Both the position numbers and the translations under genes were made by a program. From Gymnorhina tibicen (Eukaryota > Chordata > Aves > Passeriformes > Artamidae): a stretch of 64,000 nt of DNA. Shown one piece after another: positions 40,101-52,100 of the stretch. The notes under the pieces were generated by a model. That model was not told the DNA's origin and made no database searches. It was given only the letters and a program-made list of their open reading frames with translations. The DNA lies in assembly GCA_013399875.1 (NCBI GenBank), contig VXAZ01000607.1, positions 186,001-250,000 on the forward strand, in the 5' to 3' direction. Numbering within the stretch: the stretch's first letter is position 1; the number at the start of each line of letters is the position of its first letter.

Positions 40101-43100
40101 GAGAACACACTGGAAACGTTTAAAGGGGTACAGGGCACTGAAAAGTTAAATAGATTTCAAATCTGCTCTTGCAAGAACAATAATTTGTTGGGAGAAAATG
40201 ATGCTCAGCACCATTCCTGCTCCCCACCTGGTCCTTCCCGAGGGCAGCTCAGTGCTGCGCTGGAAGTGTCGGCAGCTGGGGCTGCATCCAGCTTGCTCTG
40301 CACATCCTTTTGGGACTGCCCGGCCACTCCAGAGCTGGGCTGGGACAGGCAGCAGTACAGGGACAGCCCCATCTCTGTGCCCAGACAGTCATGATGCTTT
40401 TCACCCTCATTTCCCTGGCATTATTTACTAAGGAAAAGGCAAAGTTTATACACAAAGTATATACAGTGATCACCAACAGACACTGAAAATGACAAAACCA
40501 TCACTCATAAGTACAAACACTAGGTATTTTCCAACAAACACCCCTAAACATGGGATATTCTGGCTCCAAAACACATCTGGAGGCCAGAAGCCCCCATGTG
40601 CTCTAGCCACCCGATGGTCCTGTGAAAAGGAGGAGGAGGGGGATGGTGGGGAGAGCGCATCGACCACTGCTGCACGGCACAGCCTGAACGTTACAGCACC
40701 TATAAAATAATAAAACCCCAACACCGGGACGCAGAGCCAGGATGGGGCAGAAGATGATGCAGGAAGAATCAAAGGGATTTGGCAATCCAAATGGAGTCTC
40801 GTTTAATGAGCGCTGCCACAGGCTGTCATTCCACAGGCATTAACATCCATCCCTCCGAAGACGACACGGTTATTCCCCTTAACACGGTGACACTTGCAGC
40901 TAACTCATGTCTGACCCAGCCAGCCAGGGCAGACGCCGTGTGAGAGGTGACCAGAGGTAATTGAAAATACACGCGCCGCAGACTGGAGCAGACGGGCTGC
41001 CTCAGCAGCAACCCTTGGCGCAACAGGTGACAGCGGTGGCACCTGGAGGGTGACCGTCACGGGCACACGGTAAATCAGCACTCTGCTGAGGCAGCGTTGG
41101 GCTGCCCGGGGCACGCGGAGCAGCGCGGCTCTGGCACCTCGGTCCCCGTGGCTGCACACCGCAGCACTGCGTGTGGTGACGACGGAAGGCCCCTTCCTCA
41201 ACACGCGGATCACGGGCAGGAAGCTCGCCGTGCAACGGCCGCTTCATTCACTGAGCAACAAAGGTGCTAATTAGGGAGCGAGCTGTTCTCCACCTCCAGC
41301 CAGAGGAGGACGCGGCACAGCTGCCGGTGGCGGCCGAGCCTTTGGTGCCCCACCATGCGGCGACGGCACTATGGGATAAGGCGAAAAGCATCCTGAGTGC
41401 CATCCTCAGGAGATGCCACCTCTGTGACCCCTCACTCAGCCCCTCAGCACCACCGTCCACTCTTCTGCTATCCTCTTCCCATCTTCTGGCCAGGCAGAGC
41501 TGGATGGGTCTCTTTCCCAGTGCAAGGCCCAATGTAAGCTCTCGTCCCAGAGATGCCTGCATCCTTAGCACACAACCCACCACAGGCCCCTGCTCCCACC
41601 ACCCATGTGCTGGCTGGTCATGGCCCCTGCTCCAGGGCAGCCTGCCACAGATCCCACCCTGCTAAATAATGCATTGGCCACTGCTCACTGCTGCAAGGGA
41701 AGGATGATAAACATTTCTTCACTGCTTTAAGTTACGTTTGGTTCAACGCTGAGGGAAGAGCTGCCTCCAGCTAAAGGGTCAGAGAAGCCAGAAATCAATA
41801 CAAGTGCTTGTCTCTGCATCCCGAGATCCCAGTGTCCCTCCCCAGATCTGTGGGCAGGGCTGGGCTGGGGGAATCCCACAGGCAGGTCTGGGGGCATCCC
41901 CAGGCAGCCCCGGTGCTGCCTCACTCTCGGGTACTGCTGACTCAGCACCCTGCAGGCTGGGAGCTGCCAGTGGCCCGGTTCCCACCACAGCACCCATTTC
42001 CTACAACCCCGCCCTACATGCAATCTTCCCCACAGCCCCAGAAATGCAAATCCCAAATTCCCCACAAAAACCCCAACCAAATGCTGCCCTTCAGCTAGGG
42101 TGACGATGAACTGAAAGGCCGGGAGAGGCATAGCAAAGTCAGGATGGCATTTCCCCACCACTCACCCAGGGTGAGGACAAACCTGGGAAGCAAAACCAAT
42201 TACTTTTCACTTTTCTTCCATTGGAAAGGTTTTCATCCAAGTTAAAATGTTCCTAAGATGATTCCTGCTACAGGGAAGCAGGTTTCCTGCCAGTTTCACT
42301 GCACACTGCTGGTTCCCACCAAGGCAACACATGCGCAAAAGACGGCAAGGGCAGTGTGGGCAGAGCTGCCCAAAGAGGCTTCACTGTGACAAGTGCCTCT
42401 GGTCACTGCTCTTATTCACAGGAGTGCCCTGCCCTGAGCTCTGCACTTGGGATCTTTTCTACGAACAGGGGAAAGGAAGAAAGAGAAGAGGAAATCACCT
42501 CGTTCCTGGTAAAAATAGCAGAACGTCCTGGAGGGGGGGCGGGCGATACAGAGGGTTTCGGTTCTGAGCGCTGTACCATTTCGCAGAAAGGGGCCCCGGT
42601 GTGTGGGCTGGTGGCACTCTGCTGGGCCCCGACCACCCCACGGCAGAGAGGACCCACCCGGTGCCGTGGCGCACGAGGCACCGTGGCCCGGCCGACCAGC
42701 ACGCGCTGCCAGGGGCACGGTGCGCCGGTGCCGTGACAGCGCCGTGCGGTGCAGGGGCACGGCAAGGGGCCAGCGAGGCACCAGTGGGGGCTGCACGACG
42801 CCGGTGCCTTATCTCTCCCACGCCAAGGCCGTTTGCGTGTGCTGTGCAGCCGGCTGTGACCGCAGCCCGTGCCCAGCCGAGATACGATCTGTCACCGGCG
42901 CTGCCTGTGCCGCGCTGCTGGCAGCCCCGATTCACACGGTCTGAGAGCCGCTGGCAGGGTCTCTCCGCACCGAGCATCCCCTCTGTACATCCTCTCTGTC
43001 CATCCCCTCATCAGGGAGCCCTTTTCTGCTACAATTTGCACATCCTGTTCCAGACCTGTGACAACAGAATGGCTTAGAATGGCTTAGATTGGGAGGGACC

Positions 43101-46100
43101 TTAAAGCTCATCTCATTTCAACCCCCTGCCATGGGCAAGAACACCTTCCACCAGACCAGGTTGCTCCAAGCCCTGTCCAACCTGGCTTTGAACACTTCCA
43201 GGGATCCAGGGGCAGCCACAGCTTCTCTGGGCAACCTGTGTCAGGGCCTCCCCACCCTCACAGGTAAAGGAGATGCCTGAGCTCACAGCCATCTCTGCTC
43301 CTGCATGACAGCAAAGCCCTGAGAAACCAACAGAACAGCCAAAGACATGCAGTGAAATCTGGAAGGCAATGAGCTGTCCCAAAAGCTTTGTGCTGCCATG
43401 CACTTTCAAGAAGGCCGGCTGGGTTTTGGTTGGGTTTTTTAAAAACACAGCCTGTGCTGTGGTGAAACTGGATTTCTTGGAGTCGTAGCCTTCCTGGGTT
43501 TACTCTGTGCACGCCAAAATTAGTACAACCTGTTCCTAAATACCATAATAAAAAACGTGTAGTAAGCGCTTCGCCTTTATTTATGTCAGTGCTGGTTTCA
43601 AGGAGGATGAATCATGCTTCCTCCTTAGCACTCCTTTCTAATATGATTTACTATAAATACTGTGTGGAGACAAGAATGAGGGAAGGTGACCAAGGGCAAA
43701 GCATGTGGAGTCCAGCACCACGTCCCCAGACTCAGCGGCAAAAGCATAAAAGCAATGCCTTTTCCTCTGGTCCTAAAAACACGAGTCAAACACAGTTAGG
43801 GTGATAAAAAAGGGTACCTTTATATGAGGATCTTCAGGTGCACAAATTTGTCAGGTAGAAAAGGCTGAAGATGCACACCCCACGTAAGGTGTGTACAATT
43901 TTCACAGATTCTGCAAATTAGCATATCTGACAAGACCTCCCCAATTAGGAACCTGCCTGGTGAAGTAATTCCCCCAGTTCTAGTACCTGCTAGATTCTCC
44001 TGCCTCAGGATGAGATCCAGGCCCTGTTTACAAAAGTATATTTCGGAAATCTGGTTTCAGCCTTGGTTTCTAAGGAGAACCAAGATAGCATAAGGATCCT
44101 GGAATTTGTTTTGTCTTTCTGCCTAGGAAAATGTTGAAACTAAGCTACAATATGAAGCTATAAAGCTACAAGTATATGTGTAAGGGATACAGAGAATATA
44201 TAAAAGAAAAAAGGGTAAAGACCAAAACGGCATCAAAAGCACATCCAGTAGTTATGACGGAGCAGCAAACCACACGTGGATTGTAACTGCTGCAGTACCT
44301 GGTGTGGAAATCATAGAATCACAGAATACTCTGTACCCAAAACGATCATCAACATCCAACTACTAGCACTGCACAGGACAGCCCCAAAAATCCCACCATG
44401 TGCCTGACAGCATTGTCCAAACGCTCCTTGGACTCTGGCAGGGTTGGTGTTTGGGAATCACGATGGTTGGGAAACATGTCTGAGAGCACTGAGTCCAACC
44501 GTTCCCCCAGCACTGCCAAACCCACCACTAAACCATGTCCCTGGGTACCACTACTACACGTAGTCCTCCGCTGGCGACGGAAACGGCCTGGTGCTCGGGG
44601 CTGTGGGTTTTTTGAGTTTCTCTTTGTTTTTACGCTCAGTCAATGTTCCCCTTCTTTATAGGTCACCAAGGTGAGAGCAGGCATCTTCCTCCCCACCACA
44701 AGCTGCAGATGGATGAAGGTGTATTTTTTCAAGAAGGGGGTGCACAGGTCCCCTTGGCGGCATGTACGGCAAACACCACAGCATCGCCCGTGCCGGCATC
44801 CAGGGCTCTCCCCCGCTGCAGCGAGCCAGCCACTCCTCGCACAGCACTAAACAGAGCACGGGGTTATCAGCCCGGCTGATACACGCCGATAACCAGCCCA
44901 TCTCCCGCGCTGACACTGGTAACAAAGCAGGGTGTTTAACGCTGATTTATGGTGGGCGGGCAGCTCTAGCCAGGCTTTGCGCGCCTTGCAGCGCTCGTGC
45001 CTACGTGGAGAAGCCTTTCCTCAATCGCACATTGCCGGCTTGTTTGCTAAACAACGTGCCAATAAAACAGCAATGAGACAACGAAGGCCGATGGAAACCT
45101 GAACTAGCACAGCAGGGCACGTATCCAACCATAATCTACTTAAAATCAGTTAAGAGCACTACAGCGAAAATGATCCGGGCGGCCCTGGCCCCTGGCCAGC
45201 GCGTAAGCCTGGGCCACAAAGGCTCGCTCCCGCAACCCCAATTTTAGGGCAATGCTCTCTCCTTCAGATGCAGCAGTGACCTCTTGCCAAAACAAGGAAT
45301 CCACCTTTCTCGTGATGACGTGGTCCAACAGCACTTGTACTCTACCAGAGGTACCTGCTGCTCTGCTGTCAGCACAGATGCTACCCAAAGCGCTGCCAAC
45401 GCAAACCAGCGTGTTCCAAACCGAAACCAAGTGGTTCAGGCATGCCTCAGCCTGGATAAAGATTATCCAGAACGGACACACAGGTGATGCCCCTGAACAC
45501 CCCACAGCAGGTCTGAGCAACTGGGCTTGAGCCTGGGAGCAAAAGTAGGCGTCACGACTGCACTGGAAACTCATCAGCACATATTAAAAGGTGTCTGGCC
45601 ACATGCAGACTCCCCTACCATGTCTGCACGTATTCCAAGGGACGCATGAACCTTTTCCTGTTGCTCATATTACATGAATCCATCCTGTCTGAAATTCCCT
45701 ATGTGCCACTCTCCCTGTTTCAGCTGGTACCTGTCACACCACCAACCTCTACCAGGGCCAGGGTGCACGCCAAGCTCTGTCCAGGTCACCGGCTGCAGAG
45801 TGGGATGCAGATCCCTTCCAGCAAAGGAGGGAGCGATGCCCCGCAAAGGACTGATCCCACCATAAAGCGCTGAGCCAGGCCGGGGGGAAGAACCCCTCAC
45901 CGGCAGAGTGACACAAGCCAGGACTGCCGGGTGAGGAGGAATGAATGGAATAGGCTAATTTACACAGGAAGTGAGCACTTACCAGACCCTTCATCCCAAC
46001 ACACAAAACCCTCTGCCATATCTGGAAGCAATTACACCCAGTTAACATGATCTGCCTGCCACTAAAATTAACTGCAAACAGAAATATTTTTCACTTTTGC

Positions 46101-49100
46101 AACAGGAGATGCCATGGCCCCGTGTTTGGCTGCCGGGAAATATTTAGTAATTACTCATTTAAAGCCTCTCTTGAAGCTGTCAAGGGGGGCAGGGGGGGAA
46201 TAAAAGAAAAATCTTGCTAATTGCAGGCAAAAAGGAAAATGCAGATCATTTTACTCTATCCAAGGAAAACAGATTTACAGACTGGTGTAACTAAAGAGCC
46301 AACATCCCGCAGAAGCAGGAATGCTCAGTCACCAACAGCCCAGGCTGCTCTGCACCACTCCCATGCTCCACAAAGAAAAGAAGAAAGGGTGGACAGAGTC
46401 ACCCCTGAACTAGCACAGGCTCTCTGAGGGGCCCTCTGCACAGCTGAAAAGGCATTTTAACCAACATCACTCTGCCAGGTGTAACGAGGACTAAGGATGC
46501 TCTTCAAATCTCATCAAGCTGCTGCAGCAACAGCCAGCTCTGGGGAAAAGCCACCCAAGCGTCCTCAGCGCAGCGGGTTTCATGCACTGGGGTCCCAGCC
46601 CTGCAGCCAATGGGGTCCTGCTCGCTGGGAATTGAGCGCTGCTGGGGAAGGGGCCGCACACCAGGCAGAGAGCAGGCAATGACCCCATCACGCCCCTGGA
46701 TGCCCCTCTGCAAAGTATCAGAAGCACCAGGCATCATGGCCAGGAGAAACCAGAGTTTTGCTGGGCAGGGGGAAACAAACAAACAAATACATAGAAATAG
46801 GTGTTTTCTGATGGGAACCCCAGAGCTTCGCTTTCAAATGCAGCGCATGCATAACTAAACTGATGCAGAATAATGGATGGAATAATGTGGAAGCCAAAGG
46901 GGGTTTTTCTCCCTCCACACTTGGAGCTGAGTATGGAAACGGTTAAGTCACCCACTGAATAAATCAAAAGTTCAAGGCTGCAACATACCACGTTGTATTC
47001 CCCCTCTGCCCATGACAAGAACCAGAGAGCCCCCGAAATCCCAAGCATCCTGCGCGGGGTCTCGGCCGGCGCTCACAGGTTACATGCTCGGGGTCAGTGC
47101 TGTGGACCTTAGCTGCAACATTCATTTCCTGAGCGGGGCACGTCCCCCTGCCCATAAAGCTAATAAGAGCTTCCTCGCCCGGCTGCCCCGCACCGCGGCC
47201 CGGCAGCCGGGAACGCTGGTTTCCATTAGCCCCTTATGATGCCAGGTGCCGCTAATAAGGCCCATCAGCAAGAAACAAGAGCTGCCAGGTCATCCTTGAA
47301 CTCTGGAAGTAATCATGGGCAGAATTTGGGGGGCTGCTGCCCTGGCTTTTCCTTCCCTCTCCCCCTTGCTTTCCATTTTTCCTCCTTTTTTAAAAAGTTT
47401 AAATTGCAGTGGAACATAAATTGACGAATGCTTAAAATGAAATAAAAAACAACTACTGTATTCGGCTACTGAAATTAACACTAATAACATCTCACAAAGC
47501 ACTTGGGATCCGATTTATCACGTTTATTGCTTTAATGGTACACTGCATCTGTTTCTCACTGTGACATGCCGAGCAGTGCCAACGTGCCTAATGGCATTAG
47601 CAGCACAACGCTCAGCTAATCCAGGTGGAGACGGGAGGTGAGGCTGCCAGAGGAAGAGCCAAAGGCTGGATCCCCATGGGAAGCTGCGGTTTTCCCAAGC
47701 AGGAGCCTTTCAGACTGGTGGCAGCATCGACACCTGGCCCTGAACACTGGTGGTGCTGGTAGCAGACAGGTAGGTCCACTGCTTTTCTCTCCTTCAATGG
47801 GAAAAGAGGGCACAAATCTGGGGTTTGGGGTACAGTGGCTGGCCAGCAGTCACTGGAGCCTCCTCACCCCTGTCCTTAAATCCTCCACTGGCGCACACAC
47901 ATCTTTAGCCGACAGCTCAGCCGTGGAACCTCACAATGCAGAACAGACCTGACAGTTGGCATGGAAGCTTTCCCCAAGGTACATCCCCCCATATGACAGT
48001 GAGGACAAGCACCTTCCACCCAAAATCGCCCCACAAGGAGCATACACACACCACTGGCCTCCACTGGCCTCATGACACCATCACCACAAGGCACGTTTGC
48101 TTTCCAGACCAGCATCTCCATCTCGCACTGACACCCGTGGCGAGCACTGCCAGCAGCCGCAGCGCCACGGCGGATGAATGCCCGGGCAGCACTGGCTTGG
48201 GATCCTCAACTGTGTCATAAATGAAGTGTAGGGGATCACATCCCCACTGGCATCCTTCCCAGTCTCTATCACTTTATAAAAGATATGGTTTCATTTTTTA
48301 AAATTTTTAAGGTTTTTAACTTCCTGATGACAAACTATGCCAGGCTCAGTTGGCAGCTCGGCACAGCTCTCGCCTTGCAGCTTGGAGGTTTTCCTTCACA
48401 AAACAACCCCAAAAAGGGCCACTGAACTATGGCTTTTTTGTCTGCAATTAGAAGCGACGATCGATACTAACATTAGATTAAGCTTGAACTTTGCTGAACC
48501 CAGAAGGAAATCTTTTATAAAAAAAATTAAAGACTCGACGACTCAATCTACACTCAATTAGTCAAAATCATAAGCTCGGTAAGGGAGAAAAAAAATGGAT
48601 CATGCAGCAGCCGGCGCGTTCAGGGACCTGAAAACCCTGATCAGAGGCAGCGCCAAGGCTTGTGGCCACTTGGCCCCCCAAAGATCACAGCTCAGCGCTC
48701 CTGGGTACGACACGGCACAGACGATGCTGCCACAAGGCCAGTGTTACCACACTGGGCCAGGGCAGATGACCGTCCCTCGGGCACTGTCTGTCACCCAGGG
48801 CCAGTGGCCCCCTGTGCTCGCCGAGGCCAGGCCAACCCTCTGCTGTCCTTTTTCCTGCACGTGCTTCTCATACTAATGAAGACAGGAACAACACTCAGAA
48901 GGCTCCAAGACTATAAACATATATGTTTACACTTCTATAGGCGTGTGTGTGTGTAAACAAACAGCCCCGCCATATGCATGGGCTGCCTGTGCTCTGTAAA
49001 CAGGCTCGGCACGCGCTGGCTCACCGAGCTCCCTGCGCAGAGAGCAGCATTGGTGCTGGGTGGCTTCGGGCTCTGTCACCTGCTGGGGCTCGGCACGTGG

Positions 49101-52100
49101 AAGCTGTCACACTGGCAGCCAAACACCCCATGGAACAGTGAGGTACCCCCACCCCTGGCCCCTGCCCCTGGCCCCCAGCTCACCACAGCTGGGAACGGCT
49201 CTGATCGGGCACCTCCGCGCTCGCATCAGGGTCGGAAAGCAAAACCACAGCAGTGAGTGCACAGCAAAAAGAGGTCAGCGAAAGCTGACGAGTGACACCG
49301 TGGTGCCCCGGCACATCCTGCCCCCACCTCCAGCCGGTGCCCAGACCGCAGCGCAGGGCGCAGATCCCCAGGCCCCCTTACCACCAGGCCCCCTTGCCAC
49401 CAGGCAGTGGAGCGAAGAGGAGCCCGCAGCCAGCATGGTGCAGCTGCCACCAGAGCTGCTCCAGCAGAGAGCTGCAGATCCCAACCCAGCGCAGATGCTG
49501 TTTAACAGCTCCATGAATACAATAGGATCCCACAAATCCTCCCCAAATGGTAATTCTCACAACGTATTAGAAAGCAAACACTATAAAAAAGCCACATGAG
49601 ACCCTGTCTACACACAAACCGCCTGGGATTTAGACTTTGGGGGCCGAGGAGTGAGTTCACTGGACTGTGACCCAATGCCTTTCAACATGGACAGTCTTAC
49701 AGATCAGTTTAAACACAGCTCAAAGGATTTGGCTAACCCTGCAAAGTTTGCCAGCGCCAGGTAATTGGTCTCAAAGCAAGAACAGGCAAACGGAGTTTGG
49801 CGCTAGCTTCAGCAACTGCCTTTAAGGCTCCGCTGGCAGGGGCCAGTGCTGAGCTCCGTGCTTCAGGCAGACCCCGAGCCCCGCGGAGCATGGCGTGTGC
49901 CCAGCCTCCCGATAAGGATCATGAATAAGTGAGAAATAAGCTACGGCTGCAGCCGCGGCTGTCAAAACAAGCTGAGCCCGAGAAGGCGCTGTGAAATAGG
50001 GGCTGCCGTGCTGGGCAGCTGGGCCACGCTCCCTCATCTCTCGACCGCGCGGGGAAGGATCTGACCGCGCAGCTCTCCCTGCCTCTGGACAGATCCACGG
50101 CTGGCGATAGGAGCTTCCGGACAGCCCCAGCATCGCCCTCCACTGCGGCCACAGCAATTGCTGCTCCGGGCTTGGAAGGGGAAAGGGAGAGCCTTGAGAG
50201 CGTGGCAGAAAGGCACGTTAAAATTCTCTCTGAGCCCTCACTGCAGCTCTCCCGGTGACGTTCGGTCTGCATCACCGCACGGCCGAGGCGGCTTCGGGCA
50301 CGTAACCAACGCCAGCCCCAGCTCTCCCACTTGCGAGAGGGGGAAACAAAGCCGAAAGCGGCTGTGCACCCACACGGAGCCGAGGACCCTCCAGGGGTGA
50401 AGGCTGCTCCCCGCAGGGTCCATGCGGCTGAGCGAGGGGCGATGCTGCCAGCACTCGCAGACCCGCGCAGGGCTGAGGATCCCGGCTCGGCAGCTGCCGC
50501 CCTGCACCCGGAGTGTTCACGGGCTGAGCGTACGGGGAGCCACTGCTCCGGCACCCGCAGCAGCTATCCCGCACCGCCCGCGGGCAGCGAGCGTGCCGGC
50601 AGCACCGACTGCCCCGCCAGAGGCGCGTGCCGGCACGGACACCGGCCCTGGAGCGCCTTATGTGCATCAGGACTAATTAACCTGTTGATTCATTAAAAAT
50701 CTGACGGGGTGCGCAGCCAGAGGAGGCAGGGAGAAGCTACGGCACCATGCCGGTGATGCCTTCCCTAGGCAGGACGCTGCTGTCCTGTCGCGGGGCTGCA
50801 GCCACACCGGGGGCCAGAGCAGCGCTCGCCGAAGCACGTCCAGAGCCATGGGACTTGACTGGCGACGCCAATTTTGGTGTGGTAATTAAGTGGCTTCCTT
50901 CCCCAGCCAAATCAGGGAACAAGCCCTGGTCCCTGAACCACGACCAGGAGGCAACAAACAGCGGAGCACTGAGCTCACGTGTCAGTAGCCACCACCAGGC
51001 TCCCACCCCGCAGCAAGTCCCTGGGGTGCAGGGCTGGGAGTGAGCACACAGATCCCCCCACACTGAGCAGGGGAGCCCCAAAACCGCATCCGCAGCCATT
51101 GGACGTTCAGCCCTTCACCGTCCCCGCAGGGACAGACCCGCGGCTCTGCGGCAGCCCGAGCCCTCTGTGCTCGCCCCGGCGTTACCCAGCCTGACCCCCG
51201 CGCCACTTTGTGCAAAGTGTAAATGCTTCATAAACGGGGAAGCTGAGCAGCACAAAAGCCCCCGGGCTGGCAGGTCACCGCATATTGCCACCACTGCCCG
51301 TCTCCACTGCATCTCTCTGCACACAGATCCCTAAACTCAAAGCGTAGCAACTGTGAGCTGCTTGGTTGATGCCAGCCAGGGAAACTGGTGGGGTTTATGC
51401 TCGCAGGAAACACCGACGGCCCCAGCTCATCCGGGCTGTCCTCCCCAGCCAGCACTCACTGCAAGGAACCTTCTGGCATGGTTGCCAGACCTGGGGGAGC
51501 TGCAACAGCCATCCCTCTGAGAATGCTACTCCACAAGCTGGTTTTGGGGTACGTGATGGAAACTTTGCACCAGCGCGTACGATGCTCAGCCAGAAACCGA
51601 AACCCTCTGACGAGATCCTGGCTGCCCAGTGCAGCATGCCACAGCACGGCCTCGGCACTCACCTGTGCTGCTCGAGGGTCTCGTTGTCCGGCAGCTCTGC
51701 CCCACACACGCTGCACTGCTCACCCAGGGCTCTGCTCTCTGTCTTCATGCCGGCTGCCAGCTCCCCCAGCTTGCTGAACAGCTCCCGCTGGATGAAGCCC
51801 TGGGGCAGCAGCCCGCCATAGGCACTGAAGTCCATGGAGACAGCCAGGGCCGGCTGCACGTGCAGGGCGGACGCCACAGTGGGCGGCACGCCGAGCACCG
51901 GCTCAGTCTTGTGGTTCGGCAGCAGTGAGTAGATGCCCAAGGGCTTCTCGCCCGGGGCAGCAGCGGACGGCTCCGGCCCCAGTGGCAGCCCCTGGCCAGG
52001 CTCAGGGACTGGCTCGGCACCCTCCTCACGGGTATAGTGCAGTTCACGGGCACTGGTGATGACACTGCTGCGGGTCGGGGTGCCAGGTCCTTCCTTGCCC

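Larger units (their letters stand above)
26360..51662 (-). other. ZBTB16: ZBTB16 intron between coding exons 1 and 2 (25.3 kb)
   Basis: The largest intron, GT-AG (GTGAGT...CCCTAG). It contains CR1 fragments at about 33304, 43062 and 44309, an unidentified possible repeat at about 43560-44300, a CpG-rich island at about 50030-50660, and several AT-rich candidate enhancers (28080, 30040, 33055, 34050, 35780, 39120, 47390, 48240). No additional gene could be supported on either strand. Confidence 0.95.

Noticed and set aside
49919..50554. 211-codon open frame on the minus strand
   Set aside because: Explained by the CpG-rich island, where stop codons are scarce; alanine-, arginine- and serine-rich with no domain.
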